Made by a program: the position numbers and the translations under genes. Shown here one piece after another: positions 36,678 to 44,502 of a stretch of 64,000 nucleotides of DNA. The notes under the pieces were generated by a model. It was not told the DNA's origin and ran no database searches. It worked only from the letters and a program-made list of their open reading frames with translations. The stretch spans positions 1-64,000 of the forward strand of contig JBAWVS010000003.1 of assembly GCA_037147175.1 (NCBI GenBank), read 5' to 3'. Position 1 is the first letter of the stretch; each line of letters starts with the position of its first letter. This DNA comes from a bacterium. GTDB taxonomy: Bacteria > Cyanobacteriota > Vampirovibrionia > Gastranaerophilales > UBA9971.

Positions 36678-39107
36678 TTATATGAATAAATTCACGTCAG
36701 ATTTTTCGGCAGCGTTGATGTAAGTGGCAACTCCACCGATTTCTACACCCGAAATAAGTTCTTCCGGTTTAATTCCCATAACATCAAGCGACATCTGACA
36801 GGCAATAAAGGTTACGCCATTATCCTGTGCCTGTTCGATAAGTTCATTAAGTGTTGCAACATTTTTTGATTTCATAACATGTTTCATCATAAGAGTCCCT
36901 AGCCCAAACATGTTTAATTTAGAGAGGATAAGCATATCAGCACCTTTCGGCATCATCATCCCGAACATTTTATCAAGCAACCTTTTTTTAACTTTTGGTG
37001 ATTGCGTTTTTCTGAGTATATTTAATCCCCAAAAAGTAAAAAACATGGTAACAGGATTTCCTGTTGCAGCCGCGCCATTAGCTATAATAAAAGATGCCAG
37101 TGCTTTATCAAGGTCACTGCTAAATACCACAAAAGTTTTATCAGTTCCCGAAGAATTGTTTATTTTATTCTTTGTTGTTCCCTTTTGAATAGAAGCTGTT
37201 ATTATCCTGTTTTCGTCCTTGATTTCAAGCAGTGTATTCCCTGTGCTATTACACCATGCCTGAATATCTTTTTTGAAACCGGGGTCAGTTGTTTTAATCT
37301 TAATAACTTCACCGCTGTTAAGTTCTTTTAAAGACTGAGTCAACTTCATTATCGGACCGGGACACTGCATTCCGCATGCATCAATTTCATTACAAATAAC
37401 TTCATCAAAAGGAATTGAATCAAAATCAGCAACGTTTTTATTTTCATCCTGCTTAAAGTTTTTATCTTCAAGCACATGTTTATATATACTGTATCCGCCA
37501 ATTAATCCGTAAACATCTTCAAACCCTTTTTGCATAAGAATTCTTGCTGCAAAGTACGATTTTTTGCCTTTGTTGCAGTAAATAAGAATTTTTTTATCTT
37601 TAGGAAGCTCATTTAATCGGCTTCTTAATTCTTCAAGGGGAATATTATAGCTTCGAGGAAGTGTTCCGAACATTTGCTCTTCTCTTGCTCTTACATCAAG
37701 AACAAATGTTTCATCATTAAGTTTTTCAATATTATCCCAGTAAAAAGGTTTGACTTTACCTTCCAGAATATTTAACGCACCCATTCCTGCAAGGTTTACA
37801 GGATCTTTTGCCGACCCGAAAGGAGGAGCATAAGAAAGTTCAAGTTTTGCGAGGTCTGCAACTGTTTTTTCAAACCTTATTGCTGTTGCAATTACATCTA
37901 TTCTTTTGTCTACTCCATCAAGTCCTATAATTTGCGCTCCAAGCAATTTGCCGTTTTCCGAAGAAAAAAGTGTTTTTATCATAAGAGGAAAAGCTTCCGG
38001 ATAATATTCGGCATGCGAAAAGACAGGAGTATAAGTTTTCATATATGAAATATTGTTTTTCGAAAGCTGTTTTTCGTTGTTTCCTGTTGTTGCAACAGTT
38101 ATATCAAATATTTTCAGGATAGAAGTTCCCTGCGTAGCATCATATTTTGAATTGAATCCGCAAATATTTTCAGCCGCAATTCTTCCCTGTTTATTTGCAG
38201 GTCCTGCAAGAGGAATCAAAGCATTTTGCCCCGTAATAAAATCTTTGACCTCAATAACATCTCCGACTGCCCATATATTTTCATCCGAAGTCTGAAGATA
38301 ATCATTTACTAAAATTCCGCCCGTTTGACCTATCTTAAGACCTGCCTCTGCGGCAAATTTTGATTCCGGTTTCACTCCTATTGCAAGAATTACAAGTTCT
38401 GTTTTAATTTGTTTACCGCTATATAAATTAACAGCTAACTCTTGCCCATTTTCAAAGGACTTTACTCCGTCAAATATATATAAATCAATTTCTTTATCTC
38501 TCAAATGATTGTGAATTTGTGCTGCAATTTCAATGTCAACAGGGGCTAAAACTTGAGTTGATCCTTCTACAAGACTCACTTTTAAACCAAGATGCCTGAG
38601 ATTTTCGGTCATTTCCAGTCCGATAAAACCTCCGCCTATAACCACTGCATTTTTTACTTTATTTTTTCTTATAAAATTTTTAATTGCATCTGCATCAGGG
38701 ACATTTCTGACTGTAAAAATTCTTTCGTCATTTATACCCGGAATATTTGGTCTGACAGGAGAAGCCCCCGGCGAAAGTATCAGTTTATCGTAATTTTCCT
38801 CATATTCGATATCGGATTTTCTGTCAAGAACTGTTATGGTTTTTCTGTCTCGATTAATTTTAACGACTTCCGCTTCCACTCTTGCTTCAATATTAAACAT
38901 AGCATCAAGTTGAGCCGGAGTAAGCAAAAGAAGTTTTTCCCTGTCTTTGATTACATCCCCGCAGTAATATGGAATACCGCAATTAGCAAAGGAAATATGC
39001 TTTCCTTTCTCAAAAATTATGATTTCAGCGTTTTCATCAAGCCTTCTTAATCTCGCTGCCGCGCTTGCTCCGCCTGCAACTCCGCCTACTATTAAAACTT
39101 TCATCAT
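36678..39107 (-). CDS. Four-part sulfur enzyme: CoA-disulfide reductase-like, rhodanese, TusA, DsrE
   Basis: An 809-aa multidomain protein. Residues 1-440 form a FAD/NAD(P)H disulfide reductase of the CoA-disulfide reductase/NADH oxidase family, with VGGVAGGASAAARLRRLD at the FAD site and the single redox Cys in SFANCGIPYYCGD near 42. Residues 450-545 are a rhodanese domain with active Cys in IYCNKGKKSY. Residues 570-640 are TusA/SirA with CGMQCPGPIMKL. Residues 655-809 are a DsrE-like domain (MPKGADMLILSKLN). The four parts would reduce, carry and pass on persulfide sulfur in the cytosol. An ArsR-type regulator lies 62 bases upstream, with its promoter before both. Same architecture is known in other anaerobes and Firmicutes. 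Confidence 0.92.
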   Translation of the reverse strand: MMKVLIVGGVAGGASAAARLRRLDENAEIIIFEKGKHISFANCGIPYYCGDVIKDREKLLLLTPAQLDAMFNIEARVEAEVVKINRDRKTITVLDRKSDIEYEENYDKLILSPGASPVRPNIPGINDERIFTVRNVPDADAIKNFIRKNKVKNAVVIGGGFIGLEMTENLRHLGLKVSLVEGSTQVLAPVDIEIAAQIHNHLRDKEIDLYIFDGVKSFENGQELAVNLYSGKQIKTELVILAIGVKPESKFAAEAGLKIGQTGGILVNDYLQTSDENIWAVGDVIEVKDFITGQNALIPLAGPANKQGRIAAENICGFNSKYDATQGTSILKIFDITVATTGNNEKQLSKNNISYMKTYTPVFSHAEYYPEAFPLMIKTLFSSENGKLLGAQIIGLDGVDKRIDVIATAIRFEKTVADLAKLELSYAPPFGSAKDPVNLAGMGALNILEGKVKPFYWDNIEKLNDETFVLDVRAREEQMFGTLPRSYNIPLEELRSRLNELPKDKKILIYCNKGKKSYFAARILMQKGFEDVYGLIGGYSIYKHVLEDKNFKQDENKNVADFDSIPFDEVICNEIDACGMQCPGPIMKLTQSLKELNSGEVIKIKTTDPGFKKDIQAWCNSTGNTLLEIKDENRIITASIQKGTTKNKINNSSGTDKTFVVFSSDLDKALASFIIANGAAATGNPVTMFFTFWGLNILRKTQSPKVKKRLLDKMFGMMMPKGADMLILSKLNMFGLGTLMMKHVMKSKNVATLNELIEQAQDNGVTFIACQMSLDVMGIKPEELISGVEIGGVATYINAAEKSDVNLFI

Positions 39108-39169
39108 TATTCTCCTTATTAAAAATTTTAGTTCTTTTTATTATCTTCCTATATTTTTTTTAAAAAATC

Positions 39170-39439
39170 TTAATTAAGAGAACTAAATATTTTTTTCACC
39201 TGTTCATTAGTTACTTTATAGCAAATCTGATTGCCGTTTCGAAAGCCTTCAATAATTCCATGTGATTTAAGAATATTCAAATGCTGAGAAACAGTGGGCT
39301 GAGGCACATCAAGATTTTGAACCATCTTGGAAACATTGCATTCTTGTTTTTGTATTAAGCCCATTACTATTTGAACTCTTAAAGAATGTGCAAGTCCTTT
39401 GAAGATTTCTGAAAGATTTTCGTGTTCTGATTTTTCCAT
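39170..39439 (-). CDS. ArsR-family regulator, probably sulfur-responsive
   Basis: An 89-aa winged-helix repressor of the ArsR/SmtB family. The recognition helix region is QPTVSQHLNILKSHGIIEG (residues 47-65). It has two Cys only, at 34 and 73 (KQECNVSKM, NQICYKV). The first is placed like the persulfide-sensing Cys of SqrR/BigR, which suggests control by sulfide or persulfide; the second does not match SqrR spacing, so the sensing chemistry is inference. It lacks the ELCVCDL metal motif. It is the first gene of an operon with the sulfur enzyme downstream. Confidence 0.88.
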   Translation of the reverse strand: MEKSEHENLSEIFKGLAHSLRVQIVMGLIQKQECNVSKMVQNLDVPQPTVSQHLNILKSHGIIEGFRNGNQICYKVTNEQVKKIFSSLN

Positions 39440-39475
39440 ACTTTCACCTTAATTTTTTCATATCGATACATTATA

Positions 39476-39521
39476 ATATCCGAATATACTAATATAATAT
39501 CAGTAGTTTTAAATTTGTCAA
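39476..39521 (-). promoter_or_regulatory. Promoter and operator of the arsR-sulfur enzyme operon
   Basis: Minus-strand -35 TTGACA (39521-39516), a 16-base spacer and -10 TATTAT (39499-39494). At the expected start, ATATTCGGATAT (39487-39476) is a near-palindrome with ATAT half-sites, a likely operator for the regulator itself. Confidence 0.65.
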
Positions 39522-39542
39522 TATTCTTGTTATAATAATTTC

Positions 39543-40685
39543 ATGTTTGAAGATAAATTTGACGATAAAATACTTGAACACTTAGAGGAGAAAGAGAAAT
39601 TCCCCTCTTTTCCATTGCCGCTTACTGTAAAAAAAGCGGAAAATTCTTATTTGTTCGATATCAATGAAAAAAAATATTTGGATTTAACGTCAAACAGGGA
39701 AAATAATCCTTTCGGGTATTCAAATATCATTATCGAAAGTGAAAATCGCTTTTTAGATTCCGAGCTGTTTGATTCTTACGACTCATTGAAGTTGAAAGAA
39801 ATCTTAAAATCAGCGACAGGATTGGAAAAAGTATATTTTTCATCAAGTTTAGGGGAAATTTACAACCTATCAGGCAACTTAATAAATATTCATCTTAATA
39901 ATACAGGCAAAGATAAGATTCTTTTGTCATGTGCTTCCGCAAATAAAGACCTGTACGAGATAAAAGGTATTAAAGAAGAATTAGTTCCTGTAAACAAAGA
40001 TTCTTTGCTTAAAACTCTGTTTTCCCGATCTGTAGGAGCCGTTATAATTCAGATTATTCAAAAGACTGACGAATTTATAATCGCAGAAGAAGAGTACTTA
40101 AAAGAAGTAAGGAAATTATGCGATAAAAACAATGCACTGCTTGTTTTTGACTGCGCAAACACAGCACCGCTCAGGCTAAATAACGGCTTATTCAACTATA
40201 ATCCTGAAATTAAGCCTGATATTCTGATAATTTCAAAAGGATTAAGTCAGGGATTTCCTTTTAGTACTTTAATTGCATCAGAAAAGACTCCTCAAATTGA
40301 GCTTTTTGAGTCAAAAGCAGGACTTTACTCTCCTGCGTACTCTGCGGCATGCGAATTAATTCAGGATTTTCAGACAAATAAAACCGACGAAATTATTAGT
40401 TCAAACATAGAATATATAACTCAAAAGCTTGGTGAATTATCGGAAACCCATATAAGTCTTGTGGATTATTATTCAAGCGGAATGTTTTTTACACTTGTTG
40501 TTGATATTTCTGCTTATGAGTTTGCCAGAGAAGCCTTTAATAAAGGTGTTATAGTTGATACTCTTAACGACAGCAAGATTATACTTGCACCTCCGTATAA
40601 TATTAAGAAAGATGAAACAGATTATTTAATTTTGATTTTTGACGAAGTTTTTGACCTGCTTGCAAAATTTGACAGAATGAAATAA
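39543..40685 (+). CDS. Degenerate class-III PLP aminotransferase-like protein
   Basis: A 380-aa fold-type I PLP enzyme, nearest to acetylornithine/ornithine aminotransferases. Features: an N-terminal AENSYLFDINEKKYLDL, LLVFDCANTAPL near 200 where the family has DE-x-Q-T-G, and the PLP lysine in IISKGLSQGFPFS near 230. The usual S-G-T/S-E-A phosphate-binding loop is replaced by SSSLGEIYNLS near 100. The Schiff-base Lys and ring-nitrogen Asp are therefore present, but the phosphate and Glu/Gln positions have drifted. It may have a new substrate or be catalytically poor. Divergent from the ArsR gene, so the two share an intergenic control region of about 100 bases. Confidence 0.72.
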   Translation: MFEDKFDDKILEHLEEKEKFPSFPLPLTVKKAENSYLFDINEKKYLDLTSNRENNPFGYSNIIIESENRFLDSELFDSYDSLKLKEILKSATGLEKVYFSSSLGEIYNLSGNLINIHLNNTGKDKILLSCASANKDLYEIKGIKEELVPVNKDSLLKTLFSRSVGAVIIQIIQKTDEFIIAEEEYLKEVRKLCDKNNALLVFDCANTAPLRLNNGLFNYNPEIKPDILIISKGLSQGFPFSTLIASEKTPQIELFESKAGLYSPAYSAACELIQDFQTNKTDEIISSNIEYITQKLGELSETHISLVDYYSSGMFFTLVVDISAYEFAREAFNKGVIVDTLNDSKIILAPPYNIKKDETDYLILIFDEVFDLLAKFDRMK

Positions 40686-40793
40686 AAACCTCCTTTTATA
40701 AGGCTAAAACAGGAATGACTGGCCTAAAAGGCTCTAAAAAGGGGCTTACAAAAATAAACTACTAAAAGTTTTGCTTTTCTTTTTTTAAAAAAA

Positions 40794-40802
40794 TGATATA
40801 AT
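40794..40802 (+). promoter_or_regulatory. Extended -10 of the small-ORF transcript
   Basis: TGATATAAT, with a T-rich stretch upstream and no good -35. Transcription from about 40809 to the terminator at 41123-41157 would give a 350-nt RNA with the small ORFs below. Confidence 0.55.
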
Positions 40803-40851
40803 TAGTTAATGTTTCAACTTTCTTGTTTAGTTTTTTAAGAAAATTTAATCA

Positions 40852-40952
40852 AAAGAAAGGAGGTAAATTTAGAAAAATCCGCATTTAATCAGGTTAGTGC
40901 TTTAACAAGAAGTTTCGGGGTATTTCTAGATGAGAGAACAATTTTTTCATGA
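40852..40952 (+). other. Strong ribosome-binding site before a start-less 27-codon frame
   Basis: AAAGGAGG at 40856-40863 is the strongest ribosome-binding site of its area, yet no ATG, GTG or TTG lies 4-12 bases downstream. The frame from TTA at 40869 reads LEKSAFNQVSALTRSFG and on to a TGA at 40950-40952, overlapping the start of the next small ORF. Either a leader peptide with an unusual start, a lost start codon, or the initiation site of a longer frame-shifted product. Confidence 0.3.
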
Positions 40953-41088
40953 TCTTTCTTCATTAACAAGTAAAACAACCAACTCCAAATACGAAACGGA
41001 AAAGAAAACAACAAATCTTAATTTAACAGCACTCCGTAGTTATATTAACTATATGAGAGAACGAGGAGTCACTGTTTACCCTATTTAA
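40930..41088 (+). CDS. 52-aa small protein
   Basis: A 52-residue protein starting MREQFFHDLSSLTS and ending YINYMRERGVTVYPI. I do not recognise it. It is supported by coding-like codon use, a GGGG about 8 bases before the ATG, its own promoter region and a strong terminator 35 bases after the stop. The start lies inside the preceding 27-codon frame, so coupling is possible. Soluble, Thr/Lys-rich middle; no domain. Confidence 0.55.
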   Translation: MREQFFHDLSSLTSKTTNSKYETEKKTTNLNLTALRSYINYMRERGVTVYPI

Positions 41089-41122
41089 AAGGAATTTGAA
41101 ACGGAAAAACAAAATATTTTTT

Positions 41123-41157
41123 AAAGAGAGAGTGCTTAAAAGCCCTCTCTCTTTTTT
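41123..41157. terminator. Bidirectional terminator
   Basis: Stem AAAGAGAGAG / CTCTCTCTTT with a 14-base loop and a T run, between the 52-aa gene and the convergent YkgJ gene ending at 41178. Confidence 0.85.
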
Positions 41158-41177
41158 GATTTTTAAATTTAATATTA

Positions 41178-41594
41178 TTAATCGGAAGAAAGATAACTTT
41201 TAAAGTCTTTTTCGGGAATTAATTTATAAGTGCATCTTTTATAAAGTTTTCCTCCTGCTTTGATTCGTGCAGGATTTGGATAATCCTTGCACATCTCAAG
41301 TCTGTTTTCATAATCAGGACAAAGATTTGTTTCATCTATAAATTTACAAGCAAGAATTAAATTTCCGTATTCATCTTTTCCGATAACTTTAAATCTTTTA
41401 TACTTTGGATAAAAATTTGTTAAAAAATTAAATTCTTCTTCTGTATAAGCATCAAGACTGTACATAAAACGGCAGCAATCACCGCAACGACTGCATTCTC
41501 CTTCGATTCCATATTTAACTTTTTTTAGAACCAAATTCGACATTATTTCGTAATAAATATTTTTTATAAATTTTATTAAAACTTTTACATTCAT
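41178..41594 (-). CDS. YkgJ-family cysteine-cluster protein
   Basis: A 138-aa single-domain YkgJ/UPF0153 protein. The N-terminal cluster is CSRCGDCCRFMYSL near residue 36, followed by LACKFIDETNLCPDYENRLE and MCKDYPNP near 107, and a last Cys in KRCTYKL. The pattern fits a zinc or Fe-S site. It resembles each half of the double-domain protein at 35027. Function unknown. Confidence 0.82.
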   Translation of the reverse strand: MNVKVLIKFIKNIYYEIMSNLVLKKVKYGIEGECSRCGDCCRFMYSLDAYTEEEFNFLTNFYPKYKRFKVIGKDEYGNLILACKFIDETNLCPDYENRLEMCKDYPNPARIKAGGKLYKRCTYKLIPEKDFKSYLSSD

Positions 41595-41713
41595 TAATAT
41601 ATTCTAAACTAATTTAAAAATATTAAAATATATTAAAATCCTGCACGAAATCGAAATATAATATAATATTATATATAAAACACCTTTATTAAGAAAATTT
41701 TCGGAGAAAAATA

Positions 41714-42841
41714 TTGTTTGCTCACGGTGAATTAAACACAAGACTCACTCATACACTTAGATTTAACAGGTTTTTGACTATTGCTTTAATTATAAATCTT
41801 GTTGTTTATTCATTACAAGATTACGGAAATCATAGTATGACTTGTCATATCTTTCTTTCGTTAAGCTGGATTATTCTCGGACTGTACATAATCTCAAACG
41901 AAATCCTAATATGGGTTACGAATAAGCCTGATTTGTCTTCTCAACATTCCTGCGAAACCCTGTCAGGCTTTAACACAGTTTTAACAGCGTCACTTATAAT
42001 AATGCTTACAATATTTACAGGCAACAGTGACTATATTTTCCTCTCATTAATACCGCTTATTCAAGGAATATCATACGGAAACACAAAGCTATCCCTGAAT
42101 ATTTTTATCACCTGCGCAGGTATAATATTTATTGCCAACATTTTTGGCTGGTTTCAAAAAGATTTTTTAATTTCTAATCAGAATGTTATATTAACTAAAA
42201 CACTCTCATTCCTTACAGTTATGGGGGTATTAACATATCTGGTAAAAATATTTAACAGTTTCATTGAATTTGCGGGAAATAAAGCTGATGTGCTTCACAA
42301 TATGGCAACAACAGATGCTTTAACCGGTCTTATGAACAGAAGAGAGTTTAATAGAAGAATTGCAGAAGAGTTTTCAAGGGCTAAAAGACATAAAACTCAA
42401 TTAAGTCTTGCTCTTTTTGATATTGATTTTTTCAAAAAAATAAATGATACATACGGTCATAACGCAGGCGATGTGATTTTAAAAGAGCTTGGCAGTTTGA
42501 TTTCCAGCAAAACAAGGACTTCTGATATTGCATGCCGTTATGGAGGCGAAGAATTTGTTCTTATACTTCCTGAAACATCTCAAGTTGAAGCTTATGAGCT
42601 TCTTGACAGATTAAGACAAATTGTAGCGGAAGAAATTTTTAATCAAGCAGAAAAACCGATTAAAGCCACTATTAGTGTAGGGGTTGCACAGCTTGATCTG
42701 TCCGACAAAAACCCTATTGATTTCTGCGAGAGAGCCGACAAAGCACTTTATAAAGCAAAAGAAAGCGGTAGAAACAGAGTTGAAAGAGCTTCTCTCGGTC
42801 TTCCCAAAATCGAATTGGTTTACAAGAAAAAAGTTAGCTAA
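41714..42841 (+). CDS. Membrane-bound diguanylate cyclase
   Basis: A 375-aa protein with six hydrophobic spans (about 15-185) and a C-terminal GGDEF domain (about 200-365) that makes c-di-GMP from two GTP. The active loop reads YGGEEFVLIL near 277; DALTGLMNRREF and FDIDFFKKINDTYGHNAGD match the family. An allosteric I-site R-x-x-D (RTSD) lies five residues before the loop, so product inhibition is expected. The start is TTG, with GGAG seven bases upstream. It is a natural source of ligand for the PilZ proteins at 25496 and 27923, though far from them. Confidence 0.93.
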   Translation: MFAHGELNTRLTHTLRFNRFLTIALIINLVVYSLQDYGNHSMTCHIFLSLSWIILGLYIISNEILIWVTNKPDLSSQHSCETLSGFNTVLTASLIIMLTIFTGNSDYIFLSLIPLIQGISYGNTKLSLNIFITCAGIIFIANIFGWFQKDFLISNQNVILTKTLSFLTVMGVLTYLVKIFNSFIEFAGNKADVLHNMATTDALTGLMNRREFNRRIAEEFSRAKRHKTQLSLALFDIDFFKKINDTYGHNAGDVILKELGSLISSKTRTSDIACRYGGEEFVLILPETSQVEAYELLDRLRQIVAEEIFNQAEKPIKATISVGVAQLDLSDKNPIDFCERADKALYKAKESGRNRVERASLGLPKIELVYKKKVS

Positions 42842-42889
42842 TTTTAAAGCCTGGATTCATCTTCAAGAAGGGAATTTCAAGTTTAAACT

Positions 42890-43450
42890 TTAATTTCCAG
42901 AATTATAAGAAGTATATCTGTTTTTTGATCTTGCATAAGCAACATAATCAAGATATGAAGGCAATTTATATAAGTAATCCATTGGATTAACGTACATTTT
43001 GTTATATGTAACTTCAAAATGCAAATGAGGTCCATTTGAACGACCTGTTGAACCGACATAAGATATAACTTGTCCGCGTCTTATGGTATCTCCAACATTT
43101 ACAACAAGAGCAGAATTATGTCCGTATAATGTTTGCAGTCTTGGAATTTGTGGGAGATCAGGATAATAATGGTCAATTATTACGCAATTGCCATAACCTC
43201 CTTTCACTCCGCTGTAAATAACTACTCCGTCCTGAACCGCATATACGGGAGTACCCGTATCAGCAGCTATATCAACACCGCTATGAAAAGCTATTTTTCC
43301 TGTGAACGGATCAGGCCTCATTCCAAAGCCTGAAGAGATTTTTCCGTAAACCGGTCCGACTACATCATATTTCGCATATGCAAAACTTCCCTGAACTACA
43401 AACCAGAGAAATAAAACAAATATTATTATAAATTTTTTGTATCTTTTCAA
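42890..43450 (-). CDS. M23 family peptidase (LytM-like)
   Basis: A secreted or anchored zinc endopeptidase acting on peptidoglycan cross-links. The 186-aa product has a signal or membrane segment (FIIIFVLFLWFVVQG) and the M23 motifs HSGVDIAADTGTPV (H-x-x-x-D) near residue 62 and GPHLHFEV near 142, so zinc ligands are all there. I prefer the TTG at 43450, with GGAG/AGG just upstream, giving a normal signal peptide; a TTG at 43468 would add six residues without a ribosome-binding site. No LysM or coiled-coil region, unlike EnvC or NlpD. Confidence 0.9.
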   Translation of the reverse strand: MKRYKKFIIIFVLFLWFVVQGSFAYAKYDVVGPVYGKISSGFGMRPDPFTGKIAFHSGVDIAADTGTPVYAVQDGVVIYSGVKGGYGNCVIIDHYYPDLPQIPRLQTLYGHNSALVVNVGDTIRRGQVISYVGSTGRSNGPHLHFEVTYNKMYVNPMDYLYKLPSYLDYVAYARSKNRYTSYNSGN

Positions 43451-43649
43451 GATCCTACCACTCCACAAGGCTTTTTGGGGTTGCCTTTAAGTAAAATATT
43501 TAATCATGTATCCACATACTAAGTCTAACAACTATAAAATTATTCAGCCTCCTATGAATTCTGTATTTGAAAAAACACATAATTATTTAATCGGCATATA
43601 TTTTTTAAAATTAATAATTTATTTTCAGAAATCAATTTTTTAAAATCAG

Positions 43650-43676
43650 AAACAGGGTAAATTGCTTACCCTGTTT
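43650..43676. terminator. Hairpin, likely terminator
   Basis: AACAGGGTAA / TTACCCTGTT around 5-6 bases. T runs are weak on both sides, so it may be a processing stem instead. It sits between the M23 gene and the small gene at 43849. Confidence 0.6.
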
Positions 43677-43724
43677 GAAAAAATAATTGTAAATTTTTTT
43701 TAATATATATTAAAAATTGCTTAA

Positions 43725-43848
43725 CCTAAAATGAGTTTATATTTTCGAAAACTCATCGTTTCCGAAAATAACGCTCTTAACAGTGAATACCGCTTTTCTG
43801 CCGGTTGTTAAAATCCCGAATTTATTTTTGAAGCGGTATAACCTAAAA
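43725..43848 (-). other. Structured region downstream of the 45-aa gene
   Basis: Inverted repeats nested or overlapping: ATACCGCTT / AAGCGGTAT (43787-43795 with 43831-43839, both perfect), TGAGTTT / AAACTCA (43732-43738 with 43749-43755) and TTTTCG / CGAAAA. A direct repeat of TAACCTAAAAT lies at about 43721 and 43840. No known RNA family fits; a structured 3'-UTR or small RNA is possible. The remaining 43477-43724 shows only the hairpin at 43650. Confidence 0.4.
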
Positions 43849-43986
43849 TTATTTGGCTAGCAAAATAATTTTTTCAATGGCTTCGTCTTGTAAATTATAT
43901 TTTTCTTGAAGCTCAATTAATCTTCTTTCCAAAAAATTAATATCTGCTTTTCTGATTGCTTGTGTGTTGTTTTTTATTAAATTCAT
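43849..43986 (-). CDS. 45-aa small protein
   Basis: A 45-residue amphipathic, probably helical protein starting MNLIKNNTQAIRKAD, then FLERRLIELQEKYNLQDEA and ending IILLAK. AAGGAG lies 11 bases before the ATG. Unrecognised. It reads leftward, 105 bases after purE, and is followed by an unusually structured region. Confidence 0.62.
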   Translation of the reverse strand: MNLIKNNTQAIRKADINFLERRLIELQEKYNLQDEAIEKIILLAK

Positions 43987-44091
43987 AATTTGTTACACTC
44001 CTTAGTTTTTGAATTACATCTCTCTTACTTATATAAAAACATCGGAGTGCAAAATATTGCCTTTTTATATATTAAATAAATAATTTATTTT

Positions 44092-44502
44092 TTATTTAAT
44101 TTGTTTAAGAACTCTATGTGCAAAATTTACCGAATTTAACATTCCATGCATGCCAATAGCCATAGTCGCCACAGGAACACCTTTTGGCATTTGGGCTATC
44201 GAGAGAAGTGCGTCCATCCCATTAAGCGGGCCAGTATCTCGAGGCACACCAATCACAGGAAGATTGACCCTGGCAGCAACTACACCCGGCAAAGCCGCAG
44301 CTAATCCGGCAACAGCAATAATAATTTTAGTTTTTCCGGCTTTTTCAATTTCACCAAGATAATTCAAAAGCTCTTCTAAATTTCTGTGTGCCGAATATAC
44401 AACATATTCTGTTTCTATTCCAAGTTCTTCGGCCAATTTTAAGGCAGGTTCTACAAAGCTTGTATCACTTTCAGACCCCGCAATTATGACAAGTTCCTTC
44501 AT
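44092..44502 (-). CDS. purE: PurE, N5-carboxyaminoimidazole ribonucleotide mutase
   Basis: A 136-aa enzyme that moves the carboxyl group of N5-CAIR to give CAIR in purine synthesis. Motifs: GSESDTSFV near residue 9, VVYSAHRNLEE near 33 (catalytic His kept), LPVIGVPRDTGPLNG near 76 and LSIAQMPKGVPVAT near 96. I place the start at ATG 44502, giving MKELVIIAGS; an ATG 72 bases upstream would add an unrelated N-terminus. The start lies inside purD (32-bp overlap). The GGAAHLPG motif of class I enzymes is GLAAALPG here. purK is not in the window. Confidence 0.9.
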   Translation of the reverse strand: MKELVIIAGSESDTSFVEPALKLAEELGIETEYVVYSAHRNLEELLNYLGEIEKAGKTKIIIAVAGLAAALPGVVAARVNLPVIGVPRDTGPLNGMDALLSIAQMPKGVPVATMAIGMHGMLNSVNFAHRVLKQIK

